From: a virus
Direction: 5' to 3' (one strand)
IMG/VR virus record: IMGVR_UViG_3300030430_004844
Span: 1-20,978 of that record
DNA length: 20,978 bases
Part shown: piece by piece, positions 6,180-13,815 of the stretch
How the letters are laid out: every line of letters starts with the position of its first letter
Position numbering within the stretch: the stretch's first letter is position 1
Notes under the pieces: generated by a model
Database searches by the model: none
The model's input: the letters and a program-made list of their open reading frames with translations, nothing else
Told to the model about the DNA's origin: nothing
Translations under genes and position numbers: made by a program

Positions 6180-6989
6180 ATGTCTAAACTAAATATATTT
6201 GAGGAGTATGCAGATCTTTTTGAAGCAGAAGATATCGATCCAAAAGAATATGATTACGAAGGAGAGATGGCAAAGGACCAATTGGTAACAATGGCTGATG
6301 CTGCATCGGAACTGCATGATATGTTAGATGATACTGAAAATCTCCCAGAATGGTGTCAGAATAAAATATCAAAAGCAACAGATTATATCGATACAGTTAG
6401 AGACTATATGCTAGCAAAGAAGACTAAAGCTGGTGGAGCTGAACTTGATGATATTGAAAAAGATATGAAAGAGTATAAAGAACTGAATCCTACAAAAGCT
6501 GTTAATAAAATGGTTAATACTTTAGCTAAAAAAGTAAAGAGTATGAAAAAGAACGAAGGTAACGTTGATGAAATCTCAGTAGGAATGAGAAACAAATATT
6601 ATGATGCCGCTAAAAAATCACATGATAGAGCAGGAAATTCAGCTTTTGCCAGACATCTTAGAAAAGAACCTGGTATAGAAAAAGATTTAGATACAATGCG
6701 TAAAAGAAAAGCCGGTATAAAAATAGCTAAGAATCAAGCTATCAAAAATATCAGAAGAGAATTGTATCCAAAGAAAAAGAAAAATGAAAACGTCGATCCT
6801 ACATTAGAGCAATGGAAGCAAAAATTATCTGAATCTGTTGTTATAGAAAAATTAAAAGTTTCTGATGGAATGGGTGCATGGGTAAAGGACTTTCAAAAAA
6901 GTGATGCACCTCAATTCAAAGGAAAAGACGATAAAGAACGAAGAGATATGGCAATAGCCGCTTACTTATCAGCTAAAGAAGGGAATTAA
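6180..6989 (+). CDS. modular putative internal head protein (three modules)
   Basis: This 269-residue protein starts MSKLNIFEEYADLFEAED, in which Leu13-Phe-Glu15 followed by Ala fits the gp21 cleavage rule. Three segments follow, separated by charged linkers. Residues 23-83 (YDYEGEMAKDQL ... LPEWCQNKI ... DYIDTVRDYM) form a helical module; 128-190 (VDEISVGMRNKYYDAAKKS ... RKAGIKIAKNQAI) a second; and 224-269 (KLKVSDGMGAWVKDF, SDAPQFKGK, DMAIAAYLSAK) a third. I recognise all three as recurring modules in uncharacterised marine myovirus proteins, where they occur in varied orders. No enzyme motif is seen. GGGAG lies 5-8 bases before the ATG. The role as packaged internal protein is inferred from the N-terminus and context. 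Confidence 0.75.
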   Translation: MSKLNIFEEYADLFEAEDIDPKEYDYEGEMAKDQLVTMADAASELHDMLDDTENLPEWCQNKISKATDYIDTVRDYMLAKKTKAGGAELDDIEKDMKEYKELNPTKAVNKMVNTLAKKVKSMKKNEGNVDEISVGMRNKYYDAAKKSHDRAGNSAFARHLRKEPGIEKDLDTMRKRKAGIKIAKNQAIKNIRRELYPKKKKNENVDPTLEQWKQKLSESVVIEKLKVSDGMGAWVKDFQKSDAPQFKGKDDKERRDMAIAAYLSAKEGN

Positions 6990-6990
6990 A

Positions 6991-7188
6991 ATGATTGATA
7001 ATGAAGATAATGAAATTAATAATAAAATTTATGCAGCGTATAAACTAGCAACTCAAGGTTCAACAGTTGATCAGCAAAGAAGTGAGATTGAAGAAAAGAT
7101 CAAAGGGTTACAAGCAGAACTCGATACTTTAAATAAAGTTGAACCACCAGTAGAAGCAGCACCAGAGGAAAGTGATGAAAACATTTAA
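6991..7188 (+). CDS. small acidic coiled-coil protein
   Basis: This 65-residue acidic protein has a predicted coiled-coil stretch (SEIEEKIKGLQAELDTLNKV, about 33-52) and a Pro/Glu-rich tail (EPPVEAAPEESDENI). It contrasts in charge with its very basic neighbours and could act as an oligomerising or chaperone-like partner. It starts one base after the preceding stop, and its 3' end overlaps the next gene in another frame. The family is not recognised. Confidence 0.7.
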   Translation: MIDNEDNEINNKIYAAYKLATQGSTVDQQRSEIEEKIKGLQAELDTLNKVEPPVEAAPEESDENI

Positions 7189-7417
7189 ATCTTTTTTAGA
7201 AGGCACAGGTAAGAAAAAAGGCGAAACGTGGGAAGCCGGTTATAAGCGTAGGGTTGTAAAAACTACAAAGCCTGAGCACAAAGATAAAGGTTACAATTGG
7301 AGAATCAAGGGTAAAGAAAGACCTGAGATTTCAATAAGGTTATACAAAGAAAAGCCATCACAGGCTCAGTTTAACAAACAAATGAGAAGGGTAGCAGGTC
7401 ATGAATTCGGAGGTTAA
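7175..7417 (+). CDS. small basic protein with capsid-targeting-like start
   Basis: I prefer the ATG at 7175, with AGAGGAA at 7164-7170 upstream, over the GTG immediately before it. The product of 80 residues begins MKTFKSFLEG, very close to the T4 internal protein start MKTYQEF. The body (KKKGETWEAGYKRRVVKTT ... YNWRIKGKERPEISIRLYKE) is basic and probably beta-rich, with a short helical end. Strictly, the residue at P3 before the Glu is Phe, not Leu/Ile, so protease cleavage is less certain than for its neighbours. It overlaps genes on both sides by a few bases. Confidence 0.72.
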   Translation: MKTFKSFLEGTGKKKGETWEAGYKRRVVKTTKPEHKDKGYNWRIKGKERPEISIRLYKEKPSQAQFNKQMRRVAGHEFGG

Positions 7418-7760
7418 AAAATTTAAGAGTTACTTAAGGATAGATGAGTATTGCGAAGAATGTAATTTATATGAGGACCTAGAGATAACTGAAGCGGAAT
7501 ATCAAGGAAAAAAAGTAACACTTAATGACCCTATTCGCGCCAATGATGGAAAGAAAAAATTTCATGTATACGTTAAAAATGAAAAAGGTAATGTAATAAA
7601 ATTAGGATTTGGCGATCCAAATATGGAAATAAAAAGAGACGACCCTGCAAGGCGTCGATCATTTAGAGCAAGGCATAACTGTGATAATCCAGGACCAAAA
7701 TGGAAAGCAAGGTACTGGTCATGTTATCAATGGAGAGCCGGTGCAAAGGTAGATAATTAA
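7401..7760 (+). CDS. putative internal head protein with internal ITE/A site
   Basis: This is a 119-residue protein. The N-terminus contains KKFKSYLRIDEY, then an acidic Cys-containing linker (YCEECNLYEDLEI), then Ile-Thr-Glu followed by AEYQGKKVTL, a near-perfect gp21-type cut site. The domain after that site (VTLNDPIRANDGKKKFHVYV, GFGDPNMEIKRDDPARRRSF, RARHNCDNPGPKWKARYWSC) is one I recognise as highly conserved in marine T4-like phages, including the RHxCDNPGPKxKARYWSC block. It may bind metal or nucleic acid through its Cys/His residues, but no function is known to me. The start overlaps the end of the preceding gene. Confidence 0.78.
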   Translation: MNSEVKKFKSYLRIDEYCEECNLYEDLEITEAEYQGKKVTLNDPIRANDGKKKFHVYVKNEKGNVIKLGFGDPNMEIKRDDPARRRSFRARHNCDNPGPKWKARYWSCYQWRAGAKVDN

Positions 7761-8119
7761 TGTTAACATTTAAAACATATATTTCAGAAGATGGTCCTTG
7801 TTGGGATAGCCACAAACAAGTTGGCATGAAGAAAAAAGGAAACCGAATGGTTCCTAACTGTGTACCAAAAGAAGAACGTGCAGATAGACAACGTGAAGAT
7901 CCAGATATTGGTGATAGAAAAGGTTCGCAACCTGCAATATATCATAAAGGAATGTCTAAATCAAAAAAGTTAGCGAGAGATAGACAATTTAAGAAACAAA
8001 CTAAATTACCATCGCACATGGCTAAGGATGCGCCAGGCGATAAAGCTGCTCGAAAGAAACCAATGCCAAAGTCTAAACATACATTGGCATATCATAGAAA
8101 GTTTGGAAACAAGAAATGA
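7760..8119 (+). CDS. basic modular protein with capsid-targeting-like start
   Basis: This 119-residue protein starts MLTFKTYISED, a clear F-K-T-Y-I-S-E targeting-like sequence with an I-S-E site. Two small modules follow. One (CWDSHKQVGMKKKGNRMVPN, then CVPKEE; about 14-37) recurs in phage structural proteins. The other (GDRKGSQPAIYHKGMSKSKK ... DAPGDKAARKKPMPKSKHTL) resembles short basic modules in marine phages and giant viruses. The protein is extremely Lys-rich, consistent with binding DNA in the head. The start shares a TAATG overlap with the preceding gene, and its stop overlaps the next start (ATGA). Confidence 0.75.
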   Translation: MLTFKTYISEDGPCWDSHKQVGMKKKGNRMVPNCVPKEERADRQREDPDIGDRKGSQPAIYHKGMSKSKKLARDRQFKKQTKLPSHMAKDAPGDKAARKKPMPKSKHTLAYHRKFGNKK

Positions 8120-10269
8120 CCATAAAAAAGAAAACTGTAGATGAGGGAACTTACAAAGTAGAGATAGAAGGTCTTCCCAAGATGTACATCGATACAGATA
8201 ATCCAGGAGAACTTAGAAGAGACCTTAGAAAGATCGTAAGAAAAGTTGATATGGTTAAAAACGTTGAAAGAGTTCAAAAGTCTGAAGTAAGAAAAGATTT
8301 GCAGTTAAAAATACAAGGAAAAGACGACATGGAAGAAAATAAGAGACCAGGATTATGGGCTAATATGCATGCGAAGAAAAAACGTGGAGAGGCACCAGCT
8401 AAAAAAGGCGATAAAGACTATCCAAGTGATGACGCTCTAAAAAGAGCTCGTGGAGAGAATGTAGATGAACTTGCAATGGGTCAAGGAGTAGAAATTAAAA
8501 AAACAGCAGTTGGAGACAGACCAAAAGGTATTGGTTGGAGTCTCAAAAAATCAGGTCAACAGACTGGAAAAGATCATGACGTCTGGCATAGAGTAACAAA
8601 GCCAGTTGCACAACCAAAAATAAGAGCGGGGTCAACAATGTACAGCAGTAAGAACGAATCATTTTTCTTTGTAACAGAAGATCAAATTAAAAGAGATGGC
8701 GCAAAGATTAAGAAAGCGTATGCAGCAATAGCTACAGAAGATATGAATGTAATAACTAAACATCTTAAGAAACAAGGTATAGATCACGATCATGACAAAG
8801 GTGAATTATATGTAAGAAGACAAGATCATAGAGATGTTATGAATCATCTTAACGACTTGATGAAAAAGAAAATGATCAAGAGTAAACCTCCTGTAACTGC
8901 AGAAAAGTTAGACAAAGATGATGAACCATTTATAAAGAATTTAATAAAGAATCTTAGAAAGGGTTCAAAAACTCACGGTGGTCAGGCTGATGATTTAGAA
9001 AAGGCAATGAAAGAATCAGTAACTCAGACACCTGGTGATAGTTATCATCACTTACAAAAAGCAAAAAGACTAGCTTCAGCTGACGGCCATGATTATGATA
9101 AGCTTCCAAAGTATCACAGAGGAAAAGATGTACCTCATCAAGCTCATTACGATGATAAAGCTAAAAATGAAGCAAGAGGTGTACCCAGAAATTATACAAA
9201 GAAATTTTCAAATTTGAATTTGAAGAAAGCAAGAGAACTCATGAGCCCTGCAAAACATAGACAGGACGGTATTGATCGTATAGCAAAAGGTATGGGTATC
9301 AGTAAAGCTAGGGCAGCTAAACATCACGATGATGTTATGAAGTCTTATGGATTTAAAACTGAAGATAAAGGTCGTGGACCTACAGGAATAGCTTATTCTC
9401 TTCCAAAAGGTCATCCAGACGCAGAAAATCCTGCAACAGGAAAAAAATACCCTGAAAGACAGACTGATAAGTATAAAGCAGATTATGCAAAGAACAGTCC
9501 TCTAAAGTTAAGTGGAAAATTTGCAAAGAATGAATCTGATGACTATCACTATTCAACAGGCGAACCACTTAATAAAAAGTTATCACCTAAAGCGCAAAAA
9601 GCAAAAGATGCTCAAGCAAGAATAGACAAGAAGTTTGCACCTGGTGGAAGTTACTCAAAAGGTGCTGATCAAATTAGAAAAGTTATTGCTAAAAATGAAG
9701 CTATGGATCCAGTAACATTAGGAAAAATGCAGGCTCAAGCTGCGGCCACTCAAAGAGCGAATCAAAAGAAAAGAGATGAAAAAGAAAAAAAAGATATGGC
9801 CAAAAAAGCAACTCATGAAATGGTAACACGTAGAGGCAAGCCGATATTTCAACCAAAGCCGGGTGATTCACCTGAAAGAACTGCAATGATCAAGTCAACT
9901 CAAGCTAGTTTACAAAAAAGAAAAGACAGACTAGCAAAAGCAAAAAAAGACAGGGCAGCTGCTTATAAGGCAGGTAAACCATTTGATATGGTAAGAGCAC
10001 TAGGTTATGGTAAATCAGTAGAAGCAAATGAAGAAAAAAAGAAGAAGAAAGGTCTTGCCGCAAAAGCTGAAAAGTCTGGAATGCCACTTGGTATATTAAG
10101 GCAAGTATACAATAGAGGAATGGCTGCGTGGAAAACTGGTCATAGGCCTGGAACCACACCTCAGCAATGGGCAATGGCTAGAGTAAATTCATTCGTAACA
10201 AAATCCTCAGGTACTTGGGGTAAAGCCGATAAAGATTTGGCCGCTAAAGTAAGAGCAGCTAAAAAATAA
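8116..10269 (+). CDS. giant Lys-rich modular protein, putative head cargo
   Basis: This 717-residue, very basic protein is built as beads on a string. Residues 1-70 form a compact domain (GTYKVEIEGLPKMYIDTDNP). Residues 79-103 (GLWANMHAKKKRGEAPAKKG and following) match a short module common in marine phage proteins. Residues 210-250 carry a GIDHDHDKGELYVRRQDH module that recurs in the protein at 10590. Linkers repeatedly contain K-N-E or similar (AKNEAR, AKNESD, AKNEAM, EANEEK). The last 75 residues (LGILRQVYNRGMAAWKTGHR ... TTPQQWAMARVNSF ... WGKADKDLAAK) resemble what I remember as DUF5824. No enzyme motif is evident. It begins in the stop of the preceding gene (ATGA) and is followed by a late promoter. 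It may be a processed polyprotein or a DNA-condensing internal protein; both are inference. Confidence 0.75.
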   Translation: MTIKKKTVDEGTYKVEIEGLPKMYIDTDNPGELRRDLRKIVRKVDMVKNVERVQKSEVRKDLQLKIQGKDDMEENKRPGLWANMHAKKKRGEAPAKKGDKDYPSDDALKRARGENVDELAMGQGVEIKKTAVGDRPKGIGWSLKKSGQQTGKDHDVWHRVTKPVAQPKIRAGSTMYSSKNESFFFVTEDQIKRDGAKIKKAYAAIATEDMNVITKHLKKQGIDHDHDKGELYVRRQDHRDVMNHLNDLMKKKMIKSKPPVTAEKLDKDDEPFIKNLIKNLRKGSKTHGGQADDLEKAMKESVTQTPGDSYHHLQKAKRLASADGHDYDKLPKYHRGKDVPHQAHYDDKAKNEARGVPRNYTKKFSNLNLKKARELMSPAKHRQDGIDRIAKGMGISKARAAKHHDDVMKSYGFKTEDKGRGPTGIAYSLPKGHPDAENPATGKKYPERQTDKYKADYAKNSPLKLSGKFAKNESDDYHYSTGEPLNKKLSPKAQKAKDAQARIDKKFAPGGSYSKGADQIRKVIAKNEAMDPVTLGKMQAQAAATQRANQKKRDEKEKKDMAKKATHEMVTRRGKPIFQPKPGDSPERTAMIKSTQASLQKRKDRLAKAKKDRAAAYKAGKPFDMVRALGYGKSVEANEEKKKKKGLAAKAEKSGMPLGILRQVYNRGMAAWKTGHRPGTTPQQWAMARVNSFVTKSSGTWGKADKDLAAKVRAAKK

Positions 10270-10270
10270 C

Positions 10271-10278
10271 TATAAATA
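10271..10278 (+). promoter_or_regulatory. T4-type late promoter
   Basis: An exact TATAAATA lies in the 32-base gap between two genes, 23 bases before the ATG at 10302, a spacing almost identical to that of the promoter at 2362. It would start the second late transcription unit. Confidence 0.85.
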
Positions 10279-10301
10279 GTAACTAGTAAAAAGGTATTAA
10301 C

Positions 10302-10577
10302 ATGGAAGTTTTAGGACAACGACTAGATCGTATAGAAGATAAATTAGATAAGTTGGCAGACGCTATGGTCGCAATGGCACGTGCAGAAGAAAAGTTAGAG
10401 GCTCTACAGAACGAGCATAACAAGATGTATGAACGTGTCAATCGTTTGTCCGCAAAACTTGATGATATCGAAAGTGGAGTTCAAGAGAATTCTAAGACCG
10501 TTCAGGTCATCAACAAACTATTCTGGGTCGCTATTGTTGCGGCTTCTGGCGCTATAGCCGCAAACATTTGGATGTAA
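10302..10577 (+). CDS. XhlA-like coiled-coil protein with C-terminal membrane helix
   Basis: This is a 91-residue protein. Residues 3-70 form a long amphipathic coiled coil (LGQRLDRIEDKLDKLADAMV ... EKLEALQNEHNKM). Residues 72-91 (LFWVAIVAASGAIAANIWM) form one membrane helix at the C-terminus. This architecture matches XhlA-type haemolysin/holin-accessory proteins, which sit at the inner membrane during lysis. It has its own late promoter, so it may be expressed strongly. A structural role, for example in tail or head assembly at the membrane, is a possible alternative. The lysis assignment is inferred from architecture. Confidence 0.7.
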   Translation: MEVLGQRLDRIEDKLDKLADAMVAMARAEEKLEALQNEHNKMYERVNRLSAKLDDIESGVQENSKTVQVINKLFWVAIVAASGAIAANIWM

Positions 10578-10589
10578 AAGGAGAAAAAA

Positions 10590-12404
10590 ATGGATCATTC
10601 TGATATAGATCACGGAAACATGACCAGCGCCTATCTTAAGGTCATTCGTGGTGAAAAACAAGAAACATTAAAAGAGATTGTTACTCCCGGAGGGGAACAA
10701 TTAGATGAAGCAAGACTCGTAACAAGAGATGGTAAGTTTATTGTCATGACTGATAACGATACCGAAGCAGCAACTTTTGAAGACAGAGAGTCAGCTTTAG
10801 AATATATTAAAAACAATAAAGAAAAGCTAATGGTACGCGATGATAAAGCCAAACCAGCCACTACCGATAAGATAGAAGCTAAAGAAGGAAAAGAAGTATT
10901 TATCGTCCCAGAAGAAATTGTTGATACAAAAGAAAGAAATGCTTTCATGGGTGCTGCTGCCGCCGCTCATAAAGCGGGTAAGTCTCATTTTAACTTTGCT
11001 GGTAAAAAACATAAAGTTACTATGAGTAAAGATACAGCGAAAGCTATTAATAACAGCGTTAAAGAAGATGCAAGAGATCATTGTCATTCAAAAGATCATG
11101 ATTGTGCCACTATAGTACATCATCCAAAATGGGGTATAGGCAAACCAATATATGAAAGCCACGCGATACCAACTGATGATGGATATGTAGCATGGTATGA
11201 TGTAGAGTTTGATCATGGAATCGAAAGAGAAGTTCCTACTAAAGATATGACAGTTTATACAACTGAAAAGCATAAGATGAATGCGGCTAAAAAAGTAAAA
11301 GAGGAAATGAAATGTGGTCCTGGGCAGTACTATTGTAAGTCTTCAGGTACGTGTAAGCCGATTCCAGATGGCATGAAGGTAGATGATAATGGAGATCTTG
11401 TGAAGGAAGCTGTAAAATATCCTCATGCAATGTATGATCCAAAGACTGGAGAAAAGGTTATGGCTAAAACTCCAGCTGATCATAACAAGTACGATAAAAT
11501 GGGATACACTCATGAAAAGCCAAAGATTGATGAAAACAATCCTGCTCATTTTGCCGCTATAGCAAAAGCTAATGCTAAAAGAGATAAAGAAATGGGTAGA
11601 TCACCTACACCTAATATGAATGATCCTAAGTTTAAGATGACAAAAAGGGATGGAACCAAAGATCGTATGAATCCTACAGGAGCTTTAACTGGTTATCGAT
11701 CAAAAATAGAATCTGCAAATCCAATGTCTAAGTTAACACCAACTCAAAGACAAGCTCTTTCAAGAATGAAAGTTAAGAAGAAGGGTGATGTAACTTTACC
11801 AGGTATGGATCTTTTAAAGAAAACTGAAAAACCGAAGATGAAACCTGGAAGACAGAGTCAGATAGTAAAGTATGAAGGATATGAAGCTGATGTATCAAAG
11901 TTCATGAATAAGCACGGAATTGATCATCATTGGTCTGGTGGTAAACTACACGTGGATAAAAAAGATCATGCTCGTGCAGATAAGAAACTAGAGAAAAAAT
12001 ATGGTGGTTATGGACCACGTGGTGCAAAGATGAAACCACAGCTACACATCAATAAGGAGTCAACCTCGGTTACAAGATCAAACTGGCTAGAAAAGTTTTA
12101 TGAAAAAAGAAATAGCATGAATGAAGACTATAAACAATCTCCACATGCTGGTAGTGATGATACAAAAGATTCTTTCGCAAAACAATTATCTACTAGGAAA
12201 GGCGAGGAAGCATTTGTAAAGGCTCACGAAATTCAAACTCCTGAGTACGCTGATGGTCCAACCGTTAATATCAAGACATTTAAAGCTATGACAGCAGGTG
12301 TCAATGGTCCTAAGTACAGATCAAATGATAATAGCCAAGGAGATAAAACACCAGTTGAACCTGTTAATGTAGGAAAAGCTGGGCAAGTAGGAGCAAAGGA
12401 TTAA
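10590..12404 (+). CDS. second giant modular protein, putative head cargo
   Basis: This 604-residue protein has Leu38-Asp-Glu40 followed by Ala, a gp21-type site, before a compact domain (ARLVTRDGKFIVMTDNDTEA, 41-85). A helical module follows (VFIVPEEIVD ... HFNFAGKKHKVT, 103-158). Next come a probable His/Cys-containing beta domain (DHCHSKDHDC ... YVAWYDVEFDHGIEREVPT, 163-218), a short Cys-rich module (Cys242, Cys249, Cys255), an MYDPKTGEKVMAKTPADHNK segment (281-300) and a GIDHHWSGGKLHVDKKDH module (443-460) shared with the protein at 8116. I recognise several of these as recurrent in marine myovirus proteins. No catalytic motif is seen. GGAG lies 8-11 bases upstream of the start. The packaging role is inference. 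Confidence 0.75.
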   Translation: MDHSDIDHGNMTSAYLKVIRGEKQETLKEIVTPGGEQLDEARLVTRDGKFIVMTDNDTEAATFEDRESALEYIKNNKEKLMVRDDKAKPATTDKIEAKEGKEVFIVPEEIVDTKERNAFMGAAAAAHKAGKSHFNFAGKKHKVTMSKDTAKAINNSVKEDARDHCHSKDHDCATIVHHPKWGIGKPIYESHAIPTDDGYVAWYDVEFDHGIEREVPTKDMTVYTTEKHKMNAAKKVKEEMKCGPGQYYCKSSGTCKPIPDGMKVDDNGDLVKEAVKYPHAMYDPKTGEKVMAKTPADHNKYDKMGYTHEKPKIDENNPAHFAAIAKANAKRDKEMGRSPTPNMNDPKFKMTKRDGTKDRMNPTGALTGYRSKIESANPMSKLTPTQRQALSRMKVKKKGDVTLPGMDLLKKTEKPKMKPGRQSQIVKYEGYEADVSKFMNKHGIDHHWSGGKLHVDKKDHARADKKLEKKYGGYGPRGAKMKPQLHINKESTSVTRSNWLEKFYEKRNSMNEDYKQSPHAGSDDTKDSFAKQLSTRKGEEAFVKAHEIQTPEYADGPTVNIKTFKAMTAGVNGPKYRSNDNSQGDKTPVEPVNVGKAGQVGAKD

Positions 12405-12408
12405 TACT

Positions 12409-12849
12409 ATGAAAAAATTTAAAGCTTTTTTAGAGGAAGAACTTAATTCATATATGGCGACCACTAAAACAATGCAAGGCGTAGTTCATGCTAGAGATGA
12501 AGATCATGCAAGAGAGATCATGAGAAAGAAACATGGTGCTAAAGGAGATATTAGTTTAAGGTTAAAAGGACCTGTAAGTAAAACTCAAAGAGTAGCTCAT
12601 GGTGCAAGACCGAGGCGTGAAGGCACTGAAGTTAAAGAAATATCAAAGAAGACAGTAGGTAGTTATATTAAGAAAAGAGTTTATGATGTTGGCTCTGCCG
12701 CTGGTAGAATGACAGGAGATTACGGAATAGGTCCTGAAGAAAAGAAAAAAAATAGATCTAAAGCTGTTAGTCAATATGTGAAATATCAAAAAGGCACTAA
12801 TAGAGCTGTAGATAAATTAACAGGAAAGGCTAGAGTTCCTGCAACTTAA
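12409..12849 (+). CDS. putative internal head protein with capsid-targeting-like start
   Basis: This 146-residue protein starts MKKFKAFLEEEL, with L-E-E as a possible cut site. Residues 15-60 form a small alpha/beta segment (MQGVVHARDEDHAREIMRKK). Residues 77-146 carry a module starting EISKKTVGSYIKKR and ending GTNRAVDKLTGKARVPA. The module has the same beginning (EIS) and ending style (R/K-x-x-G-x-x-x-A-x-x-K) as the middle module of the protein at 6180, suggesting shared cargo domains. Basic composition. It starts five bases after the previous stop. Confidence 0.72.
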   Translation: MKKFKAFLEEELNSYMATTKTMQGVVHARDEDHAREIMRKKHGAKGDISLRLKGPVSKTQRVAHGARPRREGTEVKEISKKTVGSYIKKRVYDVGSAAGRMTGDYGIGPEEKKKNRSKAVSQYVKYQKGTNRAVDKLTGKARVPAT

Positions 12850-12863
12850 TTAGTACATTTATT

Positions 12864-13232
12864 ATGCAATTATTTGATAAGTTAACTGAAGACAATCTTT
12901 TGTTATATGCCGCAAAGCAGTATTACAACCCGACTTGTATAGATCCTGAAGAATTTTATGAAGATCTAAATCGGTTTAAGTATATTAAAAGATTAGTCAA
13001 CAAGTATTTAGAAACTGGTAAGATATCAGAAAGATTGATATTGAATCATATGATAACAGTTTTTAATGCCTTTGATATAAAACCAACTCTAAAAATATTA
13101 GAGTTTAAATTTGATGGAAGACAGTGGGAGGTTTTAAAACCTTTCTTAGTGTTTTTAAAACATATAAAGAATGATGAGTATGTTGAAATAAAAATGGATA
13201 AACACGTAATAGAACAACTGAGGAAGATTTAA
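12864..13232 (+). CDS. conserved T4-like phage protein of unknown function
   Basis: This 122-residue protein begins MQLFDKLTEDNLLLYAAKQY, with YNPTCIDPEEFYEDLNRFKY and a hydrophobic core around LILNHMITVFNAFDI. I recognise it as closely resembling a strongly conserved cyanophage/pelagiphage protein that normally has a partner like the next gene. It is all-helical in appearance and lacks the Lys-rich bias of the cargo proteins. The first residues include L-T-E followed by D, but given the conserved hydrophobic context this may simply be part of the fold. Function unknown; the next gene starts after a one-base gap. Confidence 0.75.
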   Translation: MQLFDKLTEDNLLLYAAKQYYNPTCIDPEEFYEDLNRFKYIKRLVNKYLETGKISERLILNHMITVFNAFDIKPTLKILEFKFDGRQWEVLKPFLVFLKHIKNDEYVEIKMDKHVIEQLRKI

Positions 13233-13233
13233 A

Positions 13234-13815
13234 ATGGGAATGATTAAAAGAGCAGCGGATCTTGTATATACTTTTAGATTCTTAACTTTATTAGTTACTC
13301 CATTTGAAAAGACCGAAGCTTTTAAATTAGGTTTGCTTGACGCAAAAGGAAAGAAACTTAAGAAAGCAAAAACCGCTGAAGAAAAAAACGCATACACACC
13401 TTTTCACAGATTAGTATTCAATATTAAGAGACTGATGGAAAAAGTTCCAGGTGGTTCTTCTTCTGTTGCCTCATATGCTGCAGCATTGTATCTCATCAAA
13501 GAACAAAATGGTTTAAAAGAAAAAGATATAAAACAAATCGTTGAAAAGTCTGGATTTGAAACTTATGATTTCTTAGCAGAAAAAAGCGATTGGTTTATTT
13601 TAGAAGATGGAATGATATCGCCAGGAATGTATAAAGTTAAGTATAGTAAGATCGTAAATAGTACATACGAAGAGTTAGTACAAAAAGGAGATAGAGTTAG
13701 AATACATGACAATGCATATCCAGTAGGAGAAGTATTTGGACTTCCGATATATGAAGCAACTCATGATAAATCAAATCAAAAGATTTATCTAGCATCAGAG
13801 GAGTTGTTAGCGTAA
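13234..13815 (+). CDS. conserved T4-like phage protein, partner of the preceding gene
   Basis: This 193-residue protein starts MGMIKRAADLVYTFRFLTLL. The ATG at 13234 has AGGAAG seven bases upstream; the ATG two codons later has none. Recognisable conserved blocks are FEKTEAFKLGLLD, YTPFHRLVFNIKRLMEKVPG and SSVASYAAALYLIKE. A C-terminal beta-rich part (GDRVRIHDNAYPVGEVFGLP) follows. It resembles a conserved but unnamed marine myovirus protein found beside homologues of the preceding gene. The paired conservation suggests a shared structural or assembly role, but no motif proves it. Confidence 0.75.
   Translation: MGMIKRAADLVYTFRFLTLLVTPFEKTEAFKLGLLDAKGKKLKKAKTAEEKNAYTPFHRLVFNIKRLMEKVPGGSSSVASYAAALYLIKEQNGLKEKDIKQIVEKSGFETYDFLAEKSDWFILEDGMISPGMYKVKYSKIVNSTYEELVQKGDRVRIHDNAYPVGEVFGLPIYEATHDKSNQKIYLASEELLA

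Noticed and set aside
10631-10948. Minus-strand open frame of 105 codons inside the 604-residue protein gene
   Set aside because: Antisense shadow rich in Ser/Leu/Phe, opposite Lys/Glu-rich coding sequence. The other minus-strand frames in the window, apart from the one starting at position 20, look the same.
12864-12900. Counting MQLFDKLTEDN of the 12864 product as a capsid-targeting sequence
   Set aside because: L-T-E is present, but the F-K-x-(F/Y) pattern is missing and the sequence looks like the first helix of a conserved fold rather than a removable tag.
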